NCBI GenBank assembly: GCA_002427845.1
Contig: DIYZ01000298.1
Coordinates: 20,379-33,540, forward strand
Length of the DNA: 13,162 nucleotides
DNA from: Chloracidobacterium sp. UBA6041
Lineage (GTDB): Bacteria; Acidobacteriota; Blastocatellia; Pyrinomonadales; Pyrinomonadaceae
Direction of reading: 5' to 3'
Shown: positions 1 to 8,851 of the stretch, in pieces
How positions within the stretch are numbered: the first letter of the stretch is position 1
Layout: each line of letters begins with the position of its first letter
Made by a program: the position numbers and the translations under genes
Notes under the pieces: model-generated
Told to the model about the DNA's origin: nothing
What the model saw: only the letters and a program-made list of their open reading frames with translations
Database searches by the model: none

Positions 1-640
1 GCGCGTCGTATCAACGTCTCCGCCTCCTTCTTCCTCTCGATTGAGTTTCAGGAGACCGGTTTCTACGTGATACGGATTCAGCGCGTAGCCTTTGGTCACA
101 AGTCTGATACAGCCGCGGCGCGCGTTACTTAATAACCAATTCATCAAGGATGCAGGGCAGGTTGGTAACGGCGTGATTGTCGGTCAGCCAGGCGCCGATG
201 CCATACTTGAGCAGAACAAGCAGACGTATGCGCAACAAATCGTCGACAGCACGGATTTCGCGACACGTTTCCCAGCGTCACAAGACGCGGCGACGTATGT
301 TAATGCGCTCTATTCGTCGGCTGGTGTCACGCCGACGGCGACTGAGCGGCAGGATGCGATCACTGCTTTCGGAGCGGGAGGCACTGCCGGACGGGTTGCC
401 GCATTGCGCAAAGTTGCCGACTCAGCTTCCGTGCGGCAAGCAGAAGTTAACCAGGCGTTTGTGCTCATGCAATACTTCGGTTACCTGCGGCGAAATCCGA
501 CGGACGCGCCCGATACGAACGACGGCGGTTATCAATTCTGGCTGGGTAAGCTGATAGAGTTTGGCGGCAACTTTGTTAACGCGGAAATGGTAAAAGCCTT
601 CATTACTTCCGGCGAGTATCAACAGAGATTTGGACCATGA
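1..640 (+). pseudogene. DUF4214-type protein, C-terminal part, frameshifted
   Basis: The gene enters from the left edge in frame 1, where 1-129 read ARRINVSASFFLSIEFQETG and onward to RVT, and stops at TAA 130-132. The same protein then continues in frame 2 with NQFIKDAGQVGNGVIVG and runs to TGA at 638-640, ending FITSGEYQQRFG. Removing one A from the TAATAA stretch would restore a continuous RVTYNQFIKDAG. The pieces match the C-terminal pattern of DUF4214-domain proteins as I remember them from Acidobacteriota: a NVSA-FFLS-EF-ET-G block, VLMQYFGYLRRNPTDAPD, and a final E-Y-RFG. These proteins are often large and secreted, with unknown function. The N-terminal part lies outside the window. 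The break is either a real one-base insertion or a sequencing/assembly error. A TTG at 92 could start the second piece, but it lies within the family's conserved region, so I do not treat it as a real start. Confidence 0.75.
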
Positions 641-698
641 TAAGTGGCCAATCATTTCGGCCATAACAAAGGCCGTCGCTTTTGAGTGCAAAAGCAGA

Positions 699-730
699 GC
701 CGCTTGAGGTAACCCTCAAGCGGCTTTCTT
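699..730 (+). terminator. Intrinsic terminator after the DUF4214 gene
   Basis: An 11-bp perfect stem (GCCGCTTGAGG at 699-709 with CCTCAAGCGGC at 714-724) closes a 4-base loop and is followed by TTTCTT. It lies about 60 bases after the stop codon. This is the standard shape of a rho-independent terminator for the upstream gene. Confidence 0.85.
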
Positions 731-772
731 GTGCCATGAGCCTTCGGGATTCGAGGCGTGTGCGGGTTCATG

Positions 773-845
773 TTGCATCGCAAACTAAATAGTTTGCGTT
801 ACAGAAGCTTCCAGCTTGCATCGCAAACTAACAGTTTGCGTTACA
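773..845. repeat. Twin palindromic intergenic repeats (CGCAAACT...AGTTTGCG)
   Basis: Two near-identical copies lie at 773-803 and 816-845. Each reads TTGCATCGCAAACTAA, a short variable loop, then AGTTTGCGTTACA. Within each copy CGCAAACT (779-786; 822-829) pairs perfectly with AGTTTGCG (791-798; 833-840) across loops of 4 and 3 bases. The copies are 12 bases apart. They resemble REP-like dispersed palindromes. They have no T-tract and lie beyond the true terminator, so I do not call them terminators. Confidence 0.75.
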
Positions 846-1285
<440 letters not shown>

Positions 1286-1302
1286 CGGCACCGGAGGTGC
1301 TG
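1286..1302 (+). promoter_or_regulatory. Strong Shine-Dalgarno within a small hairpin, for the PHP gene
   Basis: GGAGGT at 1293-1298 lies 9 bases before the ATG at 1308, which supports this start. The flanks can pair: GCACC (1288-1292) with GGTGC (1296-1300), extended by G1287-U1301 and C1286-G1302, leaving a GGA loop. Half of the Shine-Dalgarno would be held in the stem. Whether this limits translation is inference. Confidence 0.55.
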
Positions 1303-1307
1303 AAAAA

Positions 1308-2597
1308 ATGAACTCAACACAGACTAACGTACGTCTATTTTCGGCAGGTTCCGCTTCCACTCAGGGGTTTCGGACTGCGGTTTCTCTACACTGCCATACG
1401 CAACACTCTAAAGAAAACCTCAGCTTTATTCCGCATTACGCGTCTCGCATCCCCATCGTAACTAAGCGATTCCAGTCTGAGTTAGAGCGTCAAATCAAGC
1501 GTGGCAAGAAGGTCGACTTTTCCCGTGCCTACTGGACGCCGCCGGTCTCTGCGCGTGGCGTAGTTGAAGGGGAAGAGGAACAGATCGAGCGTCAAGTTGG
1601 ACTTGAGGCGCTGGTGTCGATCACCGACCATGACGATATCGAAGCCAGCCTACTCCTGCGGGGGCTCGACGCATTCAGAAACATTCCGGTCTCGGTGGAA
1701 TGGACGATCCCCGTCGGCGTCGGGTTCTTCCATATAGGCGTCCACAATCTTCCTCCCAAGCTGTCCGTAGAAATCATGAGCGAACTCGCTCAGTATACGT
1801 CCAGTCCGGAGAGCGGCGGACTGGTGGACTTGCTCGCGATGCTCAACGAACTGCCCGGAGTACTGCTCGTGCTGAACCATCCGCTTTGGGATATTGAGTT
1901 TGCGGGCGCTGAACAACATACGAGATCACTTTCAGCTTTCATGCTCGCACATGGGAAATGGATTCACGCTTTGGAGGTAAACGGATACCGACCGTGGCGC
2001 GAGAACGAGGCAGTGCTTCGGATGGCTGAAGAAGTAGGGTTGCCTGTCGTCTCCGGCGGTGATCGCCATGCCTGTCGGCCCAATGCCGTGCTGAACTTGA
2101 CCACTGCCGGTACCTTCTCGGAATTCGTGTCAGAAGTTCGGCAGGATGGCAGGAGCGAAATCTTGTTGATGCCGGAGTATAGCCAGCCGCTCGCCGCGCG
2201 CCAGATGGAAGGAGCTGCGGAGTTCCTCTGCTTTTATCCTCAGTATCCTTGCGGCCAGCAAAAATGGACTGACCGCGTCTTCTTCTACACTGACGAGCGC
2301 GGGGTGCTGCCGCTCTCGTTATATGCGCCCAATCACTGGAAAGACGGTGGCCCACGGTGGCTTAGGCATACGCTGCGGGTCGTATCTCTGCTGGGCAACC
2401 GCCGTTTTCGGCCCGCGATGCGCTTGGCCTGGTTCCTTCTGGCACCGAATGAGGAGATGGTCGTCTTACTCAAGCGGACGGCCGGAAAAGACACTCGTCT
2501 GGACTGGGAAGCCCCGACTACGATCCTGAACACGCGTCCGGGCCTGGTAATTGGCACGGTGGAAAATATGTCACCAGAGCAAGAGGAATGTCGTTGA
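1308..2597 (+). CDS. PHP-superfamily metal-dependent hydrolase
   Basis: The 429-aa protein has a PHP-type metal site spread over the first 260 residues: H28-x-H30 (LHCHT), D107-H108-D109 (ITDHDD), a candidate E131, H191 (NHP) and D252-x-H254 (GGDRH). PHP proteins use a cluster of two or three metal ions to hydrolyse phosphoester bonds, and this arrangement suggests a phosphoesterase, probably cytoplasmic. No signal peptide or membrane segment is seen. Residues from about 280 to 429 form a C-terminal part I do not recognise. The start is set by a clear Shine-Dalgarno. The gene ends 25 bases before a GT4 glycosyltransferase, so the two are probably co-transcribed and may act on the same glycan or glycolipid intermediate. 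The substrate cannot be read from the sequence. Confidence 0.75.
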   Translation: MNSTQTNVRLFSAGSASTQGFRTAVSLHCHTQHSKENLSFIPHYASRIPIVTKRFQSELERQIKRGKKVDFSRAYWTPPVSARGVVEGEEEQIERQVGLEALVSITDHDDIEASLLLRGLDAFRNIPVSVEWTIPVGVGFFHIGVHNLPPKLSVEIMSELAQYTSSPESGGLVDLLAMLNELPGVLLVLNHPLWDIEFAGAEQHTRSLSAFMLAHGKWIHALEVNGYRPWRENEAVLRMAEEVGLPVVSGGDRHACRPNAVLNLTTAGTFSEFVSEVRQDGRSEILLMPEYSQPLAARQMEGAAEFLCFYPQYPCGQQKWTDRVFFYTDERGVLPLSLYAPNHWKDGGPRWLRHTLRVVSLLGNRRFRPAMRLAWFLLAPNEEMVVLLKRTAGKDTRLDWEAPTTILNTRPGLVIGTVENMSPEQEECR

Positions 2598-2622
2598 AAC
2601 CATCCAGATTGTGGATAGGGAT

Positions 2623-3858
2623 ATGAAGCTTCTCTTTGGCACTGACACCTACTACCCGAGTGTAAACGGGCCGTCCTACTTCACCCAGCGATTAGCGGCT
2701 GGGTTCCAGCGAAGGGGCCACGAAGTGCACGTCATCTGCCCGTCTCAAAGCATGCGCTCAACGATCACGCAGCACGGTTGCGTGGTGATGCACGGCATAG
2801 CGTCTCTGCCCGTCCCGCTCTACACGGCCCTCCGCTTCTCTCCTCTTCCGTTCGTTTACAATCGCATTCTCAGCGCGGTTCAGCGAATCAAACCCGATGT
2901 TATTCACATTCAGAATCACTTTCTTATTGGCCGGGCGTTAACCGGCATCGCGCAAAAACTGAGCATTCCCATAGTTGCAACGAATCACCTTATGCCTGAG
3001 AACATCCTGGTTCACTTGCAATTCCTCTCAGAACGCCACAGGAGAGCCTTGAACAATTGGCTCTGGCGTGATCTCCGCAGGGTCTATAACCGGATTGAGA
3101 CGATTACTGCTCCAAGTCCGGTGGCAGTCGAAATACTCAAGGACAAAGGCATCACGGGAACAGTAACGGCAATCTCCTGCGGGATCGACCTCGGGGTGTT
3201 CAACCCCCGCCAAAAAGGCGGTGTAATCAAATACAAGTACAACCTACCGTCGCTCCCAACCTATATGTACGTTGGCCGCTTGGATAAAGAAAAACACATC
3301 GATGAATTGATCAAGGCATTACCGCTTGTGCGCCGAAAGGTTGACGCTCAACTCGTCATTGCCGGCAGCGGACAGCTACGCGCACAACTCGTTGAGCTGG
3401 CGAAAAGAGAACACGTTTACGACAACGTCGTCTTCACGGGCTTTATTAATGATGATGATTTGCCAAAAGTCTATGCCGCTTGCAATGTCTTTTGTAACGC
3501 AGGAACCGCGGAGTTGCAGAGCATCGTCACTCTAGAAGCGATGGCCACCGGGAAACCGGTAATTGCCGCCAACGCAATGGCCCTTCCCTACCTGGTCCAT
3601 AACGGCGTCAACGGTTACACCTTTGAGCCGGGTGATATCCAAACCTTGGCCGCGCGCTTGATTGAGCTTCTCACCGAACAAACCAAACGGGAAGCTATGG
3701 GGCAAAGAAGTCTTGAGATCGTCGCGCCCCACCATATCCAGAATACCTTAGACGCTTATGAGCGACTGTACGAAGCCGCAATCAGCAGATTAAAAGATCG
3801 GGACGACCGAGAGAATCCCAAAGTTCTTGACCAAAATAACGCGGCGTTGTCATTTTAA
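2623..3858 (+). CDS. GT4-family glycosyltransferase (GT-B fold)
   Basis: The protein has 411 aa from the ATG at 2623. That start is chosen because the family's conserved N-terminus begins MKLLFGTDTYYPSVNGP with a glycine-containing donor/acceptor loop. In-frame codons further upstream overlap the PHP gene and encode no conserved residues. The N-terminal acceptor half contains DVIHIQNHFLIG. The C-terminal half starts near residue 214 with YVGRLDKEKHIDELIKA and has VIAGSGQL. The E-x7-E motif is at E297 and E305 (ELQSIVTLEAMATGKPVIA), followed by NGYTFEPGD. These mark a retaining glycosyltransferase that uses a nucleotide sugar, related in general pattern to PimB-like and diacylglycerol glycosyltransferases. 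The exact sugar and acceptor are unknown. It probably forms a two-gene operon with the preceding PHP hydrolase. The upstream ribosome site is weak (GGATAGGG). Confidence 0.85.
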   Translation: MKLLFGTDTYYPSVNGPSYFTQRLAAGFQRRGHEVHVICPSQSMRSTITQHGCVVMHGIASLPVPLYTALRFSPLPFVYNRILSAVQRIKPDVIHIQNHFLIGRALTGIAQKLSIPIVATNHLMPENILVHLQFLSERHRRALNNWLWRDLRRVYNRIETITAPSPVAVEILKDKGITGTVTAISCGIDLGVFNPRQKGGVIKYKYNLPSLPTYMYVGRLDKEKHIDELIKALPLVRRKVDAQLVIAGSGQLRAQLVELAKREHVYDNVVFTGFINDDDLPKVYAACNVFCNAGTAELQSIVTLEAMATGKPVIAANAMALPYLVHNGVNGYTFEPGDIQTLAARLIELLTEQTKREAMGQRSLEIVAPHHIQNTLDAYERLYEAAISRLKDRDDRENPKVLDQNNAALSF

Positions 3859-3962
3859 CCTTCTTGCCGTTAATAACAACGCTAGGTCTCATTCAACACT
3901 TGTCGCCGATGGCCGATACGTGGATAGCAGCAACCCACTCAAGCGATTGTTGATTTCCCCTT

Positions 3963-5060
3963 ATGGATAATCTAGTGATAACCAACATCTGCCAACGGCC
4001 GATACGTACGATTATCAGCGTGGCGGGCGTCGCGCTCGGCGTCGCGCTAGTGATGCTGTTTACAGGCTTGGCGCGCGGCATGTCAAACGACCTCCGGCAG
4101 CTTTCGGACAGCATGCGTGCGGAAATCATCTTTACGCGGCCTGGCTCGATGCAGTTGACGAGTTCAACGGCTAACCTCAGCACGAAGTACGTCGAAAGAC
4201 TGCGAGAGATAGAGGGCGTCGCAGAAGTCGTGCCGGTGATTCGTTACGTGACTCAGGTGAAGCGCGGTTTCGGGTTCGAGATGGTCGAGGGCGTGGATTG
4301 GGCACCATACGCCGCGATGAACGAGATACACATTGTGGCCGGGCGTCCGCCCGAGGCGGCGGACGAATATGTAATTGATGAAGGGAAGGCGCGCGCCGAC
4401 CGGATCGGCGTCGGCAGTCGCGTGAACCTTTTTGGCGACAAACTCTATCGTGTCGTCGGCATTTACGCTCCCGCGTCCGGCTTGCGCACCAAGCTGTCTT
4501 TGCTCGCGCTGCAGGACGCTTTGGAAGCTCCGGGCAAGTGCACGTACATCCTGGTCAAATGTCGCCACGCGAATGAATCCCTCGAAGTGGCGAAGCGAAT
4601 TGATGCCGCCTTACCAGGCAACAAGATTCAGCTCACGCGCGATCTGTTTCCCAGTGTCGAAAAGAGCATTCCCGCTTTGAACGTGTTCCTGCGTGTGCTC
4701 GTCGGGTTGGCAGCCGTGGTCAGCGCGCTCGTGGTGATGCTCGCGATGTACACGACCATTACGGAGCGGACGCGCGAGATCGGCATCCTCAAGGCCCTCG
4801 GCGCGTCGCGCGGCTACATCATCGGAGTTATTGAGAAAGAAGCGATCCTGATTAGCGCGATGGGTCTTGCGGTCGGGTTCACAGCCGCGCTCATCGCAGG
4901 ATTTTTGATTCACCGCTTCTATGGTCTCGTTTTTGAATATGGGTGGACATGGGCAATCACAGCGGCGGTGATCGGGCTTTTCGGTGGCGGGGTAGGCGCG
5001 CTGTATCCGGCCGTGCGCGCGGCGAACCTCGATGCGGTGAGCGCGCTCTCTTATGAGTAA
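3963..5060 (+). CDS. MacB/FtsX-type ABC transporter permease
   Basis: The 365-aa membrane protein has the MacB layout: a first transmembrane segment at about 15-36, a large periplasmic domain at about 40-235, then three membrane segments at about 240-265, 288-312 and 325-350. The FtsX-domain cytoplasmic loop is clear: E268-RTREIGILKALGASRGYI. It ends with the usual YPAVRAANLDAVSAL. Such permeases work with an ATP-binding subunit in mechanotransmission or in lipoprotein/substrate export. No ATPase gene lies on either side in this window, which is unusual. The ATG at 3963 is the first start after an in-frame stop at 3951-3953 and has no visible Shine-Dalgarno. The gene is separated from the glycosyltransferase by 104 bases without a clear terminator, so weak co-transcription is possible. 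Confidence 0.85.
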   Translation: MDNLVITNICQRPIRTIISVAGVALGVALVMLFTGLARGMSNDLRQLSDSMRAEIIFTRPGSMQLTSSTANLSTKYVERLREIEGVAEVVPVIRYVTQVKRGFGFEMVEGVDWAPYAAMNEIHIVAGRPPEAADEYVIDEGKARADRIGVGSRVNLFGDKLYRVVGIYAPASGLRTKLSLLALQDALEAPGKCTYILVKCRHANESLEVAKRIDAALPGNKIQLTRDLFPSVEKSIPALNVFLRVLVGLAAVVSALVVMLAMYTTITERTREIGILKALGASRGYIIGVIEKEAILISAMGLAVGFTAALIAGFLIHRFYGLVFEYGWTWAITAAVIGLFGGGVGALYPAVRAANLDAVSALSYE

Positions 5061-5094
5061 TGCGCACGGTGAGTGCGTAACGCAAAGAGAAGAA

Positions 5095-5142
5095 GGCCAA
5101 ACTTTGAAATTTCCGCTCGGTAATTTCTTACACTTTCGGCCC
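5095..5142. terminator. Possible bidirectional hairpin between convergent genes
   Basis: This lies in the 90-base gap between the permease and the convergent acyl-CoA dehydrogenase. GAAATT (5106-5111) can pair with AATTTC (5122-5127), and an outer GGCC (5095-5098) can pair with GGCC (5139-5142). The stem is interrupted and A/T-rich, so this is only a weak candidate for a shared terminator. Confidence 0.25.
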
Positions 5143-5150
5143 CCTAAATA

Positions 5151-6923
<1,773 letters not shown>

Positions 6924-7079
6924 AATAATGCTGCCATAAATAAGAAGGATTTTTGTCCGGTCGTAATCAATCAATGCTGAGGGCCCACCTATCGATCATG
7001 AGTACTACATCCGACGCAAGATCAATGTGTGTTAATCTCACTTCTTTAAAAGCGACAAAACTATTCGGCGTGCCGGTTA

Positions 7080-7109
7080 TTGACGCGGCGCGGCGTTCGG
7101 ATGTATAAA
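7080..7109 (+). promoter_or_regulatory. Sigma70-type promoter of the tetR gene
   Basis: TTGACG (7080-7085) and TATAAA (7104-7109) are 18 bases apart, close to the bacterial housekeeping consensus. Transcription would start around 7115-7118, inside the adjacent operator palindrome. This is the best promoter match I noticed in the window. Confidence 0.65.
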
Positions 7110-7110
7110 C

Positions 7111-7130
7111 TACCTACCGGACGGTCGGTA
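7111..7130. promoter_or_regulatory. TetR operator palindrome
   Basis: TACCTACCGGACGGTCGGTA is two 9-base half-sites around a 2-base centre, with one asymmetric pair (TACCTACCG against TACCGACCG). It starts two bases after the -10 box, over the expected transcription start. It lies between the TetR gene and the divergent acyl-CoA dehydrogenase. Palindromes with ACCGACCG-like half-sites are typical TetR-family sites. Autoregulation and control of the divergent gene are inferred. Confidence 0.75.
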
Positions 7131-7197
7131 AGATAGCACTGTGGCGGTGCGCACACAATACTTGCGTGCAGCTCACCAGCCCTCAAGACGGACAAGA

Positions 7198-7839
7198 ATG
7201 AAAGCGCAAAAAAAATCGGCTTCGAATGACGAGCGCTTGGCTGAAATTTACCGCACAGCAGCTCAGATAATTCTACGCAAGGGCTATGATGCCACTTCCG
7301 TGAACGACATCGCTACCGCGCTCGGTATGACGAAAGCAGGACTCTATCACTATATAAACGGCAAGAAAGAGCTGCTTTTCGATATCATGAATTTCGGTTT
7401 GGACGAGCTTTGTGAGGAGGTAGTGACACCCGCGCAGGCCTTCGCCGACACGGGCGCACGGCTCCGCTTTATCATCGCCAGCCACGCGCGATTAGTGACG
7501 AGAGGGCAGGGGGCCATCACCATCCTCGTTGATGAGGTCATGGCGCTCACGCCCGCCCAAAATAGAAAAATCACGCGCCGGAAGCGCGAGTACTTTGATC
7601 GCCTGCGGGAAGTCCTGAATCAACTTAAGGCAGAGGGAAGGCTGCACGATGTGGATACGACAGCAGCAACTTTCAGCCTCCTCGGAATGATTCATTGGCT
7701 GTCGCGCTGGTTTAGACAGGACGGCGCTCTAACAGAGGAGCAGGTTGCGGAACAGATCGCCAAGATCGCTCTTTACGGGTTATTGCGCCCCGAATCACGC
7801 GCGGCACAGCGAGGGTTGCAGGTGGTTAAAGGCAAGTAG
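7198..7839 (+). CDS. TetR-family transcriptional regulator, likely of fatty acid oxidation
   Basis: The protein has 213 aa from the ATG at 7198. A GTG at 7141 in the same frame would give 232 aa with a basic, unconserved leader. The N-terminal DNA-binding domain is plain: an AAQIILRKGYDATSVNDIA helix followed by the recognition segment LGMTKAGLYHYINGKKELL. The C-terminal ligand domain ends with LLGMIHWLSRWFRQDGALTEEQVAEQIAKIALYGLL. It resembles the C-terminal domain of KstR2/FadR-like TetR regulators, which bind acyl-CoA-type ligands. It lies between an acyl-CoA dehydrogenase and an etfBA operon and has an operator palindrome on its own promoter. I infer a repressor relieved by acyl-CoA. Its stop codon TAG is the first three bases of a heptamer repeat array, so the last residues may have been changed by arrival of the repeat. 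Confidence 0.85.
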   Translation: MKAQKKSASNDERLAEIYRTAAQIILRKGYDATSVNDIATALGMTKAGLYHYINGKKELLFDIMNFGLDELCEEVVTPAQAFADTGARLRFIIASHARLVTRGQGAITILVDEVMALTPAQNRKITRRKREYFDRLREVLNQLKAEGRLHDVDTTAATFSLLGMIHWLSRWFRQDGALTEEQVAEQIAKIALYGLLRPESRAAQRGLQVVKGK

Positions 7840-7941
7840 TCAGTAGTCAGTAGTCAGCAGTCAGCGGTAGACCTTCGTTAGCGATTCCTTAGCGTGTCAG
7901 CGTCAACGCCCTCAGTGCAGAGCCTACTGACTACTGACTAC
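7836..7941. repeat. Palindromic element with TAGTCAG heptamer arms
   Basis: The left side has three exact TAGTCAG units (7837-7857) and a variant CAGTCAG (7858-7864). The right side has two CTACTGA units and a partial third (7924-7941). GTAGTCAGTAGTCAGTAG (7836-7853) is the perfect reverse complement of 7924-7941, giving 18-bp arms around a 70-bp spacer with no evident coding content. The element fills almost the whole gap between tetR and etfB, supplies the tetR stop codon and ends 10 bases before the etfB ATG. Confidence 0.85.
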
Positions 7942-7951
7942 CGTTTTAATT

Positions 7952-8758
7952 ATGAACATCCTCGTTTGTCTCAAGCAGATTCTTGACCCGGAGATACCAG
8001 CGCGCGACTTCCGCGTTGATCCGGCCAGGCGCGAAGCGGAGCGCGGCTCGGCCAATCTCGTCACCAACATCTTTTGCGAGAACGCGCTCGAAACGGCGCT
8101 GCAACTTCGCGAGCGTACTGGCAGCGCGAAGATCACAGTGCTCTCTTACGGTCAACCTTCCGCCGAAGACTCTCTGCGCAAAGCGCTGGCGATGAAGGCA
8201 GACGCCGCCGCGCTCATCGTCAACGATGGCAACGCGAATCCCGACCCGCTCACGACGGCGCGCGTGCTCGCCGCCGCGATCCGCAAGCTTGGCACGTTTG
8301 ATCTGATTATGGTCGGCCGTGAAGCTGGTGATTGGGGGGCGGGGCAAACCGGCGGGCTCTTGGCGGAGGAATTGGGACTGCCCTGCGTCTCGTTCGTTGA
8401 TCGGATAGAGTCGGAAGGTGGCCAACTGAGACTCAAGCGACAGACGGACACCGGCTGGGAGGTGCTCGAAGCCGAGCCGCCCATCGTCGCTACCGTCACC
8501 AACGATGAACACAACCTGCCGCGCATCCCGAAAGTGCGCGATGTGATGATGTCGTATCGCCAGCCGCTGACCAAATGGACGCTCGATGATCTCGGCATTG
8601 AGGCGAACGAAGCGCGCGCCGGAAACACCTACTACCAGGTGGCCGAACTTTTCATCCCGCAGAAAGAGACGCGCTGTGAGTTCGTCACGGGCGACACGCT
8701 GGATCAAAAGGTAGAGTCTTTCGCCAAGCGCATAGTCGAAGTAACGAGTGCGCTTTAG
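7952..8758 (+). CDS. etfB: Electron transfer flavoprotein, beta subunit
   Basis: The 268-aa protein is the small subunit of the cytoplasmic heterodimer that takes electrons from acyl-CoA dehydrogenases and hands them to a membrane quinone reductase. It opens with NILVCLKQILDPE. It carries the nucleotide-binding (AMP) loop MVGREAGDWGAGQTGG around 120-135 and ends the core with the ETF-beta signature VTNDEHNLPRIPKVRDV near 185-200. Length fits the family (about 250-265 aa). The start is the only reasonable one, but no Shine-Dalgarno is visible: the palindromic heptamer element ends 10 bases upstream and TTTTAATT precedes the ATG. It is followed by etfA after an unusually long 93-base gap. Confidence 0.93.
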   Translation: MNILVCLKQILDPEIPARDFRVDPARREAERGSANLVTNIFCENALETALQLRERTGSAKITVLSYGQPSAEDSLRKALAMKADAAALIVNDGNANPDPLTTARVLAAAIRKLGTFDLIMVGREAGDWGAGQTGGLLAEELGLPCVSFVDRIESEGGQLRLKRQTDTGWEVLEAEPPIVATVTNDEHNLPRIPKVRDVMMSYRQPLTKWTLDDLGIEANEARAGNTYYQVAELFIPQKETRCEFVTGDTLDQKVESFAKRIVEVTSAL

Positions 8759-8821
8759 ACCGATAAATTTAAAGCTAACCGGGCCGTGTTTTTAGCTCTC
8801 ATACCCTGAAATAAATAGCTC

Positions 8822-8841
8822 GCAGACGGGCAAGCGTCTGC
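8822..8841. repeat. Hairpin GCAGACG...CGTCTGC just before etfA
   Basis: A perfect 7-bp stem (8822-8828 with 8835-8841) with loop GGCAAG ends 10 bases before the etfA ATG. No T-tract follows, so it is not a terminator. It occupies the place where a ribosome binding site would be expected. It could be another dispersed palindromic repeat or an mRNA structure that separates etfB from etfA. Confidence 0.6.
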
Positions 8842-8851
8842 AACCCGATCA

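Noticed and set aside
2551..2622. TTG start that would extend the glycosyltransferase by 24 residues
   Set aside because: It overlaps the preceding PHP gene, encodes no conserved residues, and the family begins at MKLLFGTD (2623).
3859..3962. Possible riboswitch or leader before the permease
   Set aside because: No stable stem, terminator or Shine-Dalgarno could be drawn. Only a short GGCCGATACGT duplication with the gene start was seen.
7836..7941. CRISPR array
   Set aside because: Repeat units are only 7 bases, contiguous without spacers, and arranged as inverted arms. No cas gene is near.
8773..8797. AGCTAA...TTAGCT inverted repeat in the etfB-etfA gap as a terminator
   Set aside because: Only 6 A/T-rich pairs with a 13-base loop and no T-tract after it. 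An operon break here would also be unexpected.
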